A stretch of DNA of 64,000 nucleotides from Phytophthora colocasiae (taxonomy: Eukaryota; Oomycota; Peronosporomycetes; Peronosporales; Peronosporaceae). A program made the position numbers and the translations under genes. Below, in pieces: positions 1 to 11,295 of this stretch. Every line of letters begins with the position of its first letter. Position 1 is the first letter of the stretch. The stretch covers positions 62,001 through 126,000 of the forward strand of contig JAGKQI010000098.1 of NCBI GenBank assembly GCA_018806915.1, in the 5' to 3' direction. Below the pieces are notes generated by a model. It was given only the letters and a program-made list of their open reading frames with translations. It did not search any database and was not told where the DNA came from.

Positions 1-195
1 GGAAGCACAATGCGCCTAATGGTGTCCTACGAGTGCTGCCACGCCAACGAGCAGGTGCATGAAGCGCGCCAACAACTCGCCAACAACTCGCCAACGCCAA
101 CACACGATCGCAAAGAAGCTTAGCACCCCCGTGGGGCTCGAACCCACGACCACTGGCTTAAAAGGCCAGCGCTCTACCGACTGAGCTAGACGGGT
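1..195. repeat. Partial tRNA-Lys tandem unit at the window edge
   Basis: The window opens inside a unit of the tRNA-bearing tandem array. The stretch matches the region just left of the tRNA in every other unit: the doubled CAACTCGC motif and the CACACGATCGCAAAGAAGC box, followed by the tRNA-like gene. The array therefore extends beyond the left edge of the window. Confidence 0.9.
124..195 (-). tRNA. tRNA-Lys(UUU)-like gene, copy 1
   Basis: Read on the minus strand this has a D arm (GCTC..GAGC), a 5 bp anticodon stem CTGGC/GCCAG around loop CTTTTAA (anticodon UUU), and a T arm GTGGG/CCCAC with loop TTCGAGC. The internal pol III A box (TAGCTCAGTCGG) and B box (GGTTCGAGCCC) match consensus. 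The acceptor stem is poor: ACCCGTC faces GGGGGTG, giving several mismatches, and one C is missing relative to the better copies. It is tRNA-shaped and may be a pseudogene. Confidence 0.5.
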
Positions 196-1679
196 GTACC
201 TTCACTAACCTTACAGCAACTTAACACAAACAAACACCAACACAACACACACACACAAACACAACACAAACAAACACCAACACAACACACACCAACACAA
301 CACACACAAACACAACACAAACAAACACCAACACAACACACACACAACACTAACACACTACAACAACACATTGCAACAACACATTGCAACAACACACGAA
401 CATCACACCATATCATGCTCAACACACATGCGTACGACGACACTATGCTACATCCGACCGAGTTCTACAACAGCGACACCTTTCCACACCTCCAAGTCCA
501 CATGGCATCAACTTTTGTCAAGCTTAACCAAAAGAACTCTTCCGGTCCCCTGCGCGTTGACGTTGATATTGTAGCAATTCACCCCGTCATGCCGCCGCCA
601 AGTCATTCATAGAACCACTCCATATAAAACCAGGATCTACTACAACTGTGTTGGTTTACTTTTTGTAACTCGATCAGCTTTTGCCAAACGGAAGAGGGCG
701 ACACATCTGAGCAGCCTGTCCCACTCACCCTCAACCGTGTCCCACTCACCCTCAACCGTAACCAATCGTCGCTTCATATGATGGATGCTATGCTAATACG
801 TTATGTCGCTTCCGTAGGCCCTGTTGCCTGGCTGTGCAGCTGATATGCTAGTAAGCAGTTGATATGCTAGTAAGCCATGAACGTAACCACCATTGTGAAA
901 CGCCGGAAATCTCGACCGATGCACTCCTATTCTAACACTCGTCCAAGCCCACAACGCACTCGAGTATCCACCCGAAAGAACGATATATGCAATCAAATCA
1001 AGCGAACTTCACACGAGTAGGAATACCAGTATTGTGCCATGGCTGTGTTGAGTCTAGAGCCGAGGATCTGGCGCGTGTGTATCCACGACGCAGCGATAAC
1101 GTGATTGCAGTTCTACACGCTGGCGGTTGTTCTTTCCTGTCGCGCTGCGTGCCTGTACTGCAAGACTGCGTGACTGCGAAACTGCGAGATTGCAAGACTT
1201 CAATGAGCAGCCAATCCAAGCAGAAACCCTACCGCCATACATGTTGCATACTACTTTGCAGGCTAGGCTAGAAAGAATCACCATCGACAAGCTAAACCTA
1301 TATCTAGTTCACTTCCGTCCCAACTGCCTTCCTACCGAAACCATCTTTCCCATCAAGAGCAGAAGACAACACAAGCCGCAGCCAGCAGCACCGTCAGCAC
1401 CGTCAGCACCGTCAGCTACAGGCTCCAAACTACAAACGAATACTCACCTCGCTCCGGATCAATAGCAAAGCGAGAAGCCAGATAGTTTTGGAGGTGCTCT
1501 GGCGAAACTACTAGCCACACACTTGACCAAGAACTCAGTAACGTGCTGCATAAGCACATAAGTACCTGACTCAACGCCAATGACTTGTAGACAACATTAG
1601 TGGTAGTCAAAGTTGATACAAGAGCTCTTTCCAAGAGCTGAAAAAGGCACCCCATGTCCTCTCATTGGTAAAAAATCTC

Positions 1680-1738
1680 TTGCAATCCAAGAGATCTCAC
1701 CCGAGCTTTTTTCTTCCAAGAGATCTCTTGGATTGCAA
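1680..1738. repeat. 59 bp hairpin inside Harbinger copy 1
   Basis: Two perfect 19 bp arms, TTGCAATCCAAGAGATCTC and its reverse complement, enclose a 21 bp loop. The hairpin sits exactly where the transposase frame stops resembling the family, so it marks the internal deletion or a nested insertion. The same hairpin recurs, somewhat eroded, at 5,892-5,950 and 8,511-8,568. Confidence 0.8.
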
Positions 1739-1739
1739 G

Positions 1740-2360
1740 AACAATTAGTGCGTTGATAGCGTAGGAACTCTTTTGCGAGAAGAAATCTTCACCATGGTCC
1801 TCAGGCTGCTGGGATAAAGGAAACAAAGTGCCGTCAATGAGGCCGATACAATTCGGCAGCTCAGACACCTGCTTAATCCTCTCTGCGATCTCACGACGCT
1901 CTCGCAATCCAGGCCAACAGATTACATCCGATTTTAATCGCATCAATGCTCCCCACGACACGTTTAGCTAGCAACGCCTCTGGAGTGTGCCCTCCGACAG
2001 AGAGAAAGTCAGCAGAGCGACCTTGACCGTCCAGCGATCCGAGTATCTTAAGAAGAGCCATCACATGGACCTCAACGCTTGCTTTTGTAGCAACCATCCA
2101 CACTCTGGAGCTCCGGAGAATTAGCAACCGCCCGGCACACAGCATGAAAATAAAGCCTGGGCATGCGGAAGTGGAGCCTAAAATCGTCGTCGGGCATCCG
2201 ACTAAGATAGTAGTGTATTCGCGAAGGTGGGCGCTCTACGCGCCGTCAGCGCGTGACGTAGCGTCGAGAATCCAGCACCAGATACAGCGACGAGTAGCTG
2301 TATGTCATGTCTTCGTCACTTGACTCGTCATCACTCGACGCCTCGCTGTCCGCACTGAGA
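1740..2360 (-). pseudogene. Truncated Harbinger DDE transposase, copy 1
   Basis: Minus-strand fragments in two or more frames resemble HARBI1-type DDE_Tnp_4 nucleases. An acidic serine-rich N-terminus (ASSDDESSDED) is followed by a LLAKRVVGALMRLK-like helix region and then the GLIDGT motif carrying the first catalytic Asp. After SYAINALIV the similarity ends at the 59 bp hairpin, so the second Asp and the Glu are absent. It cannot encode an active enzyme; movement would need a transposase supplied in trans. Confidence 0.75.
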
Positions 2361-2734
2361 CAGGTGATTCCCATGCGAGGAGCAGTCCTGACAAGAGCAC
2401 CTTCTTCCTGCTTAGCGTGGGCACCTTTGGATCTTGATGAACAGTCGTGAGTCCAAGGCTCCAAGAACTTGCAAAGGTAGTCAAAGTACGTGAGCGTTGA
2501 TTGGCAGATAGTCTGTGAGCTCAACTCTTGGAAAGAGCTCTTGTATCCAACTTTGACTACCACTATTACGATCTCCAATAAGTAACATGAGAGCAGGGCG
2601 AGCAAAAGGATGGAGCACAATGCATAATGGTGTCCTTTTACGAGTGCTGCCACGCCAACGAGCGGGTGCATGAAGCGCGCCAACAACTCGCCAACAACTC
2701 GCCAACGCCAACACACGATCGCAAAGAAGCAAAG

Positions 2735-2805
2735 CACTTCGTGGGCTCAGAACCCACGACCACTGGCTTAAAAGGCCAGCGCTCTACCGACTGAGCTAGA
2801 CGGGT
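2735..2805 (-). tRNA. tRNA-Lys(UUU)-like gene, copy 2 (damaged T arm)
   Basis: The D arm and the CTTTTAA anticodon loop are intact, but the T arm and acceptor 3' half differ from the family by several indels. The B box reads GGTTCTGAGCCC, with an inserted base. Probably a pseudogene or an error-laden copy. Confidence 0.4.
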
Positions 2806-4402
2806 GTACCTTCACTAACCTTACAGCAACTTAACACAAACAAACACCAACACAACACACACACACAAACACAACACAAACAAACACCAACACAACACAC
2901 ACAACACTAACACAAACTTACAACACTAAACAACACATTGCAACCACACATTGCAACAACACACGAACCTCCCACCATATCCTGCTCAACACACCTGCGT
3001 ACGACGACACTATGCTACATCCGACCGAGTTCTACATCCGCGACCCCTTTCCACACCTCCAAGTCCACATGGCATCAACTTTGTCAAGCTTAACCAAAAG
3101 AACTCTTCTGGTCCCCTGCGCGTTGACGTTGATATTGTAGCACCACCCCGTCATGCCGCCGCCAAGTCATTCATAGAACCACTCCATATAAAACCAGGAT
3201 CTACTACAACTGTGTTGGTTTACTTTTGTAACTCGATCAGCTTTTGCCAAACGGAAGAGGGCGACACAGCTGAGCAGCCTGTCCCACTCACCCTCAACCG
3301 TGTCCCACTCACCCTCAACCGTAACCAATCGTCGCTTCATATGATGGATGCTATGCTAATACGTTGGTGTCCTTCCGTAGGCCCTGTTGCCTGGCTGTGC
3401 AGCTGATATGCTAGTAAGCAGTTGATATGCTAGTAAGCCATGAACGTAACCACCATTGTGAAACGCCGGAAATCTCGGACCGATGCACTCCTATTCTAAC
3501 ACTCGTCCAAGCCCACAACGCACTCAGTATCCACCCGAAAGAACGATATATGCAATCAAATCAAGCGAAACTTCACGGTAGGAATATTCGCCAGTATTGT
3601 GCCATGGCTGTGTTGAGTCTAGAGCCGAGGATCTGGCGCGTGTGTATCCACGACGCAGCGATAGCGTGATTGCAGTTCTACACGCTGGCGGTTGTTCTTT
3701 CCTGTCGCGCTGCGTGCCTGTACTGCAAGACTGCGTGACTGCGAAACTGCGAGATTGCAAGACTTCAATGAGCAGCCAATCCAAGCAGAAACCCCTACCG
3801 CCATACATGTTGCATACTACTTTGCAGGCTAGGCTAGAGAATCACCATCGACAAGCTAAACCTATATCTCATTCACTTCCGTCCCAACTGCCTTCCTACC
3901 CAAGAAACCATCTTTCCCATCAAGAGCAGAAGACAACACAAGCCGCAGCCAGCAGCACCGTCAGCACCGTCAGCACCGTCAGCTACAGGCTCCAAACTAC
4001 AAACGAATACTCTCACTCCGCTCCGGATCAATAGCAAAGCGAGAAGCCAGATAGTTTTGGAGGTGCTCTGGCGAAACTACTAGCCACACACTTGACCAAG
4101 AACTCAGTAACGTGCTGCATAAGCACATAAGTACCTGACTCAACGCCAATGACTTGTAGACAACATTACGATCTCCAATAGGTAACATGAGAGCAGGGCG
4201 AGAGCAAAGGATGGAGCACAATGCATAATGGTGTCCTTTACGAGTGCTGCCACGCCAACGAGCGGGTGCATGAAGCGCGCCAACAACTCGCCAACAACTC
4301 GCCAACGCCAACACACGATCGCAAAGAAGCAAGCACTCGTGGGGCTCGAACCCACGACCACTGGCTTAAAGGCCAGCGCTCTACCGACTGAGCTAGACGG
4401 GT
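2806..4402. repeat. Tandem unit B (no Harbinger)
   Basis: Unit of about 1.6 kb with the same order of CA-rich tract, TATA-like word, doubled blocks, CAGCACCGT minisatellite and tRNA. The Harbinger target is empty here (ACAACATTACGAT near 4,165). The copy has many one-base differences from units E and F. Confidence 0.9.
4335..4402 (-). tRNA. tRNA-Lys-like gene, copy 3 (short anticodon loop)
   Basis: Same tRNA as the neighbours, but one A is missing from the run in the anticodon loop, leaving CTTTAA, and the acceptor 3' half is shortened. As written it would not make a standard 7-base anticodon loop. This is either a pseudogene or a homopolymer error. Confidence 0.35.
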
Positions 4403-5816
4403 GTACCTTCACTAACCTTACAGCAACTTAACACAAACAAACAGCAACACAACACATGCACAAACATACACCAACACAACACAAACACAACACAAACAAA
4501 CACCAACACACACACACAAACACAACACAAACAAACACCAACACAACACACACACAACACTAACACACTACAGCAACACATTGCAACAACACATTGCAAC
4601 AACACGCGAACATCACACCATATCATGCTCAACACACATGCGTACGACGACACTATGCTACATCCGGACTGAGTTCTACAACAGCGACACCTTTCCACAC
4701 CTCCAAGTCCACATGGCATCAACTTTTGTCAAGCTTAACCAAAGAACTCTTCCGGTCCCCTGCGCGTTGACGTTGATATAGTGGCACCACCCCGTCATGC
4801 CGCCGCCAAGTCATTCATAGAACCACTCCATATAAAACCAGGATCTACTACAACTGTGTTGGTTTACTTTTTGTAACTCGATCAGCTTTTGCCAAACGGA
4901 AGAGGGCGACACAGCTGAGCAGCCTGTCCCACTCACCCTCAACCGTGTCCCACTCACCCTCAACCGTAACCAATCGTCGCTTCATATGATGGATGCTATG
5001 CTAATACGTTATGTCCTTCCGTAGGCCCTGTTGCCTGGCTGTGCAGCTGATATGCTAGTAAGCAGTTGATATGCTAGTAAGCCATGAACGTAACCACCAT
5101 TGTGAAACGCCGGAAATCTCGACCGATGCACTCCCTATTCTAACACTCGTCCAAGCCCACAACGCACTCCGAGTATCCACCCGAAAGAACGATATATGCA
5201 ATCAAATCAAAGCGAACTTCACACGAGTAGGAATACCAGTATTGTGCCATGGCTGTGTTGAGTCTAGAGCCGAGGATCTGGCGCGTGTGTATCCACGACG
5301 CAGCGATAGCGTGATTGCAGTTCTACACGCTGGCGGTTGTTCTTTCCTGTCGCGCTGCGTGCCTGTACTACGCAAGACTGCGTGACTGCGAAACTACTGC
5401 GAGATTGCAAGACTTCAATGAGCAGCCAATCCAAGCAGAAACCCTACCGCCATACATGTTGCATACTACTTTGCAGGCTAGGCTAGAGAATCACCATCGA
5501 CAAGCTAAACCTATATCTCATTCACTTCCGTCCCAACTGCCTTCCTACCAAGAAACCATCTTTCCCATCAAGAGCAGAAGACCACAAGCCGCAGCCAGCA
5601 GCACCGTCAGCACCGTCAGCACGTCAGCTACAGGCTCCAAACTACAAACGAATACTCTCACTCCCGCTCCGGATCAATAGCAAAGCGAGAAGCCAGATAG
5701 TTTTGGAGGTGCTCTGGCGAAACTACTAGCCACACACTTGACCAAGAACTCAGTAACGTGCTGCATAAGCACATAAGTACCTGACTCAACGCCACAATGA
5801 CTTGTAGACAACATTA

Positions 5817-6777
5817 GTGGTAGTCAAAGTTGGATACAAGAGCTCTTTCCAAGAGCTGAAAAGGCACCCATGTCCTCTCATTGGTCAAAAATCTCTTGCA
5901 ATCCAAGAGATCTCACCCAGACTTTCTTCCAAGAGATCTCTTGGATTTGAGAACAATTAGTGCGTTGATAGCGTAGGAACTCTTTTGCGAGAAGAAATCT
6001 TCACCATGGTCCTCAGGCTGCTGGGATAAAGGAAACAAAGTGCCGTCAATGAGGCCGATACTTTCGGCAGCTCAGACACCTGCTTAATCCTCTCTGCGAT
6101 CTCACGACGCTCTCGCAATCCAGGCCAACAGATTACATCCGATTTAATCGCATCAATGCCCCACGACACGTTTAGCTAGCAACGCCTCTGGGTGTGCCCT
6201 CCGACAGAGAGAAAGTCAGCAGAGCGACGCCTTGACCGTCCAGCGATCCGAGTATCTTAAGAAGAGCCATCACATGGACCTCAACGCTTGCTTTTGTAGC
6301 TTACCATCCACACTCTGGAGCTCCGGAGAATTCAACCGCCCGGCACACAGCATGAAAATAAAGCCTGGGCATGCGGAAGTGGAGCCTAAAATCGTCGTCG
6401 GGCATCCGACTAAGATAGTAGTGTATTCGCGAAAGGTGGGCGCTCTACGCGCCGTCAGCGCGTGACGTAGCGTCGAGAATCAGCACCAGATACAGCGACG
6501 AGTAGCTTATGTCTATGTCTTCGTCACTTGACTCGTCATCACTCGACGCCTCGCTGTCCGCACTGAGACGGAGGTGATTCCCCCATGCGAGGAGCAGTCC
6601 TGACAAGAGCACCTTCTTCCTGCTTAGCGTGGGCACCTTTGGATCTTGATGAACAGTCGTGAGTCAAGGCTCCAAGAACTTGCAAAGGTAGTCAAAGTAC
6701 GTGAGCGTTGATTGGCAGATAGTCTGTGAAGCTCAACTCTTGGAAAGAGCTCTTGTATCCAACTTTGACTACCACTA
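5817..6777 (-). mobile_element. PIF/Harbinger-type derivative, copy 2
   Basis: Same termini, same TTA target and same position in the unit as copy 1. It carries the same internal hairpin (5,892-5,950), with a base missing in the right arm. The truncated transposase remnant on the minus strand includes helix RERREIAERIKQVSEL, with more frame breaks than copy 3. Confidence 0.85.
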
Positions 6778-6949
6778 TTACGATCTCTAATAAGTAACAT
6801 GAGAGCAGGGCGAGCAAAAGGATGGAGCACAATGCATAATGGTGTCCTTTTACGAGTGCTGCCACGCCAACGAGCGGGTGCATGAAGCGCGCCAACAACT
6901 CGCCAACAACTCGCCAACGCCAACACACGATCGCAAAGAAGCAAGCACC

Positions 6950-7023
6950 CCGTGGGGCTTCCAGAACCCACGACCACTGGCTTAAAAGGCCAGCGCTCTA
7001 CCGACTGAGCTATAGCACGGGTG
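6950..7023 (-). tRNA. tRNA-Lys(UUU)-like gene, copy 4 (damaged)
   Basis: The CTTTTAA anticodon loop and the anticodon stem are intact. The T loop carries extra bases (plus strand GGGGCTTCCAGAACCC) and the acceptor 5' half has an insertion (TATAGCACGGGT). Likely a pseudogene or error-laden copy. Confidence 0.35.
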
Positions 7024-8430
7024 TACCTTCACTAACCTTACAGCAACTTAACACAAACAAACAGCAACACAACACAAACATACACCAACACAACACAAAC
7101 ACAACACAAACAAACACCAACACAACACACACAAACACAACACAAACAAACACCAACACAACACACACACAACACTAACACACTACAACAACACATTGCA
7201 ACAACACATTGCAACAACACGCGAACATCACACCATATCATGCTCAACACACATGCGTACGACGACACTATGCTACATCCGACCGAGTTCTACAACAGCG
7301 ACACCTTTCCACACCTCCAAGTCCACATGGCATCAACTTTTGTCAAGCTTAACCAAAAGAACTCTTCCGGTCCCCTGCGCGTTGACGTTGATATTGTAGC
7401 AATTCACCCCGTCATGCCGCCGCCAAGTCATTCATAGAACCACTCCATATAAAACCAGGATCTACTACAACTGTGTTGGTTTACTTTTTGTAACTCGATC
7501 AGCTTTTGCCAAACGGAAGAGGCGACACAGCTGAGCAGCCGTCCCACTCACCCTCAACCGTGTCCCACTCACCCTCAACCGTAACCAATCGTCGCTTCAT
7601 ATGATGGATGCTATGCTAATACGTTATGTCCTTCCGTAGGCCCTGTTGCCTGGCTGTGCAGCTGATATGCTAGTAAGCAGTTGATATGCTAGTAAGCCAT
7701 GAACGTAACCACCATTGTGAAACGCCGGAAATCTCGACCGATGCACTCCTATTCTAACACTCGTCCAAGCCCACAACGCACTCGAGTATCCACCCGAAAG
7801 AACGATATATGCAATCAAATCAAGCGAACTTCACACGAGTAGGAATACCAGTATTGTGCCATGGCTGTGTTGAGTCTAGAGCCGAGGATCTGGCGCGTGT
7901 GTATCCACGACGCAGCGATAAGCGTGATTGCAGTTCTCTCGCTGGCGGTTGTTCTTTTCCCTGTCGCGCTGCGTGCCTGTACTGCAAGACTGCGTGACTG
8001 CGAAACTGCGAGATTGCAAGACTTCAATGAGCAGCCAATCCAAGCAGAAACCCCTACCGCCATACATGTTGCATACTACTTTGCAGGCTAGGCTAGAGAA
8101 TCACCATCGACAAGCTAAACCTATATCTCATTCACTTCCGTCCCAACTGCCTTCCTACTACCAAGAAACCATCTTTCCCATCAGAGCAGAAGACAACACA
8201 AGCCGCAGCCAGCAGCACCGTCAACACCGTCAGCACCGTCAGCTACAGGCTCCAAACTACAAACGAATACTCCTCACTCCGCTCCGGATCAATAGCAAAG
8301 CGAGAAGCCAGATAGTTTTGGAGGTGCTCTGGCGAAACTACTAGCCACACACTTGACCAAGAACTCAGTAACGTGCTGCATAAGCACATAAGTACCTGAC
8401 TCAACGCCAATGACTTTGTAGACAACATTA

Positions 8431-9402
8431 GTGGTAGTCAAAGTTGGATACAAGAGCTCTTTTCAGAGCTGAAAAAGGCACCCATGTCCTCTCATTGGTC
8501 AAAAATCTCTTGCAATCCAAGAGATCTCACCCGAGCTTTCTTCTTCAAGAGATCTCTTGGATTGCAAGAGACAATTAGTGCGTTGATAGCGTAGGAACTC
8601 TTTGCGAGAAGAAATCTTCACCATGGTCCTCAGGCTGCTGGGATAAAGGAAACAAAGTGCCGTCAATGAGGCCGATACAATTCGGCAGCTCAGACACCTG
8701 CTTAATCCTCTCTGCGATCTCACGACGCTCTCGCAATCCAGGCCAACAGATTACATCCGATTTTAATCGCATCAATGCCCCCACGACACGTTTAGCTAGC
8801 AACGCCTCTGGAGTGTGCCCTCCGACAGAGAGAAAGTCAGCAGAGCGACCTTGACCGTCCAGCGATCCGAGTATCTTAAGAAGAGCCATCACATGGACCT
8901 CAACGCGCTTTTTGTAGCTTACCATCCACACTCTGGAGCTCCGGAGAATTAGCAACCGCCCGGCACACAGCATGAAAATAAAGCCTGGGCATGCGGAAGT
9001 GGAGCCTAAAATCGTCGTCGGGCATCCGACTAAGATAGTAATCGTGTATTCGCGAAAGGTGGGCGCTCTACGCGCCGTCAGCGCGTGACGTAGCGTCGAG
9101 AATCCAGCACCGCATACAGCGACGAGTAGCTTATGTCTATGTCTTCGTCACTTGACTCGTCATCACTCGACGCCTTCGCTGTCACGCACTGAGACGGAGG
9201 TGATTCCCCATGCGAGGAGCAGTCCTGACAAGAGCACCTTCTTCCTGCTTAGCGTGGGCACCTTTGGATCTTGATGAACAGTCGTGAGTCCAAGGCTCCA
9301 AGAACTTGCAAAGGTAGTCAAAGTACGTGAGCGTTGATTGGCAGATAGTCTGTGAGCTCAACTCTTGGAAAGAGCTCTTGTATCCAACTTTGACTACCAC
9401 TA
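8431..9402 (-). mobile_element. PIF/Harbinger-type derivative, copy 3
   Basis: Same termini (GTGGTAGTCAAAG../..CTTTGACTACCAC), TTA flanks and hairpin (8,511-8,568) as the other two copies. This is the best-preserved coding remnant of the three. Confidence 0.85.
8575..8973 (-). pseudogene. Truncated Harbinger transposase, copy 3
   Basis: A 132-codon minus-strand frame runs from the region before the nuclease fold through GLIDGTLFPL, the first catalytic Asp motif of DDE_Tnp_4 (HARBI1-like) enzymes. It ends in a shifted frame just before the internal hairpin. The second Asp and catalytic Glu are missing. Residues upstream (GHTPEALLAKRVVGALMRLK) fit the helix-rich domain that precedes the catalytic core in this family. 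Confidence 0.75.
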
Positions 9403-9571
9403 TTACGATCTCCAATAAGTAACATGAGAGCAGGGCGAGCAAAAGGATGGAGCACAATGCATAATGGTGTCCTTTTACGAGTGCTGCCACGCCAACGAGC
9501 GGGTGCATGAAGCGCGCCAACAACTCGCCAACAACTCGCCAACGCCAACACACGATCGCAAAGAAGCAAGC

Positions 9572-9643
9572 ACCCCCCGTGGGGCTCGAACCCACGACCA
9601 CTGGCTTAAAAGGCCAGCGCTCTACCGACTGAGCTAGACGGGT
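9572..9643 (-). tRNA. tRNA-Lys(UUU)-like gene, copy 5
   Basis: One of four identical best copies. D arm, anticodon arm (UUU), variable loop TGGTC and T arm are all canonical, and the pol III A and B boxes are intact. The 7 bp acceptor pairs ACCCGTC with GGGGGGT, leaving one G-G mismatch and one T-G wobble. No TTTT terminator follows within about 15 bases on the minus strand; only TTT is seen. It may be transcribed, but function as a tRNA is unproven. Confidence 0.55.
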
Positions 9644-11295
9644 GTACCTTCACTAACCTTACAGCAACTTAACACAAACAAACAGCAACACAACACAAAC
9701 ATACACCAACACAACACAAACACAACACAAACAAACACCAACACAACACACACAAACACAACACAAACAAACACCAACACAACACACACACAACACTAAC
9801 ACACTACAACAACACATTGCAACAACACATTGCAACAACACACGAACATCACACCATATCATGCTCAACACACATGCGTACGACGACACTATGCTACATC
9901 CGACCGAGTTCTACAACAGCGACACCTTTCCACACCTCCAAGTCCACATGGCATCAACTTTTGTCAAGCTTAACCAAAAGAACTCTTCCGGTCCCCTGCG
10001 CGTTGACGTTGATATTGTAGCAATTCACCCCGTCATGCCGCCGCCAAGTCATTCATAGAACCACTCCATATAAAACCAGGATCTACTACAACTGTGTTGG
10101 TTTACTTTTTGTAACTCGATCAGCTTTTGCCAAACGGAAGAGGGCGACACAGCTGAGCAGCCTGTCCCACTCACCCTCAACCGTGTCCCACTCACCCTCA
10201 ACCGTAACCAATCGTCGCTTCATATGATGGATGCTATGCTAATACGTTATGTCCTTCCGTAGGCCCTGTTGCCTGGCTGTGCAGCTGATATGCTAGTAAG
10301 CAGTTGATATGCTAGTAAGCCATGAACGTAACCACCATTGTGAAACGCCGGAAATCTCGACCGATGCACTCCTATTCTAACACTCGTCCAAGCCCACAAC
10401 GCACTCGAGTATCCACCCGAAAGAACGATATATGCAATCAAATCAAGCGAACTTCACACGAGTAGGAATACCAGTATTGTGCCATGGCTGTGTTGAGTCT
10501 AGAGCCGAGGATCTGGCGCGTGTGTATCCACGACGCAGCGATAACGTGATTGCAGTTCTACACGCTGGCGGTTGTTCTTTCCTGTCGCGCTGCGTGCCTG
10601 TACTGCAAGACTGCGTGACTGCGAAACTGCGAGATTGCAAGACTTCAATGAGCAGCCAATCCAAGCAGAAACCCCTACCGCCATACATGTTGCATACTAC
10701 TTTGCAGGCTAGGCTAGAGAATCACCATCGACAAGCTAAACCTATATCTCATTCACTTCCGTCCCAACTGCCTTCCTACCCAAGAAACCATCTTTCCCAT
10801 CAAGAGCAGAAGACAACACAAGCCGCAGCCAGCAGCACCGTCAGCACCGTCAGCACCGTCAGCACCGTCAGCTACAGGCTTCAAACTACAAACGAATACT
10901 CTCACTCCGCTCCGGATCAATAGCAAAGCGAGAAGCCAGATAGTTTTGGAGGTGCTCTGGCGAAACTACTAGCCACACACTTGACCAAGAACTCAGTAAC
11001 GTGCTGCATAAGCACATAAGTACCTGACTCAACGCCAATGACTTGTAGACAACATTACGATCTCCAATAAGTAACATGAGAGCAGGGCGAGCAAAAGGAT
11101 GGAGCACAATGCATAATGGTGTCCTTTTACGAGTGCTGCCACGCCAACGAGCGGGTGCATGAAGCGCGCCAACAACTCGCCAACAACTCGCCAACGCCAA
11201 CACACGATCGCAAAGAAGCAAGCACCCCCCGTGGGGCTCGAACCCACGACCACTGGCTTAAAAGGCCAGCGCTCTACCGACTGAGCTAGACGGGT
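9644..11295. repeat. Tandem unit E (no Harbinger)
   Basis: Clean 1.65 kb unit with an empty Harbinger target near 11,053. The CAGCACCGT minisatellite has four copies here against three in unit A. A 163-codon plus-strand frame (10,432-10,923) is open here and in unit F, but it spans the minisatellite, breaks in other units and matches no family I know. Confidence 0.9.
11224..11295 (-). tRNA. tRNA-Lys(UUU)-like gene, copy 6
   Basis: Identical to copy 5: UUU anticodon, consensus A and B boxes, and the same G-G mismatch in the acceptor stem. Confidence 0.55.

Larger units (their letters stand above)
1600..2565 (-). mobile_element. PIF/Harbinger-type derivative, copy 1
   Basis: The element is bounded by inverted termini GTGGTAGTCAAAGTT.. 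and ..AACTTTGACTACCAC, with TTA on both sides. Units without the element read ACAACATTACGAT across the same point, so empty and filled sites are both visible. The 3 bp TTA duplication is what PIF/Harbinger transposases make. Subterminal AAGAGCTCTT words repeat inside both ends. It is about 966 bp and carries only the N-terminal part of a transposase. Confidence 0.85.
196..2805. repeat. Tandem unit A (with Harbinger insertion)
   Basis: Full repeat unit of about 2.6 kb. From left: a CA-rich low-complexity tract (about 217-370, AACACAAACAAACACC-type words); a TATA-like word CCATATAAAACC near 626; a doubled 21 bp block TCCCACTCACCCTCAACCGTG near 719; a doubled TGATATGCTAGTAAGC block near 842; a CAGCACCGT minisatellite (9 bp period) near 1385; then the Harbinger derivative; then the tRNA at the right end. 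No convincing protein gene lies in the unit outside the transposon. Confidence 0.9.
4403..7023. repeat. Tandem unit C (with Harbinger insertion)
   Basis: Unit of about 2.6 kb in the same order as unit A. The CA-rich tract is expanded (4,430-4,560). Harbinger copy 2 lies at 5,817-6,777. Confidence 0.9.
7024..9643. repeat. Tandem unit D (with Harbinger insertion)
   Basis: Unit of about 2.6 kb, same organisation as A and C. Units C and D are adjacent and both filled. Confidence 0.9.

Noticed and set aside
186..443. Cysteine/valine-rich minus-strand frames over the CA-rich tracts (repeated in every unit)
   Set aside because: They arise from reading TG-rich low-complexity DNA. The predicted proteins are CVCCVGVC repeats that vary in length with the microsatellite, with no family resemblance.
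1385..1425. CAGCACCGT repeats as a CRISPR or regulatory array
   Set aside because: Nine-base perfect period without spacers; a plain minisatellite whose number varies from unit to unit.
10432..10923. 163-codon plus-strand frame in tandem units E and F
   Set aside because: It crosses the CAGCACCGT minisatellite, is broken in other units and has no recognisable domain. It is kept open by near identity of the units rather than by evident selection.
10886..11221. 111-codon and 74-codon minus-strand frames in the tandem units
   Set aside because: Overlapping frames in the same DNA, running into the tRNA. There is no domain, and small indels between units break them.
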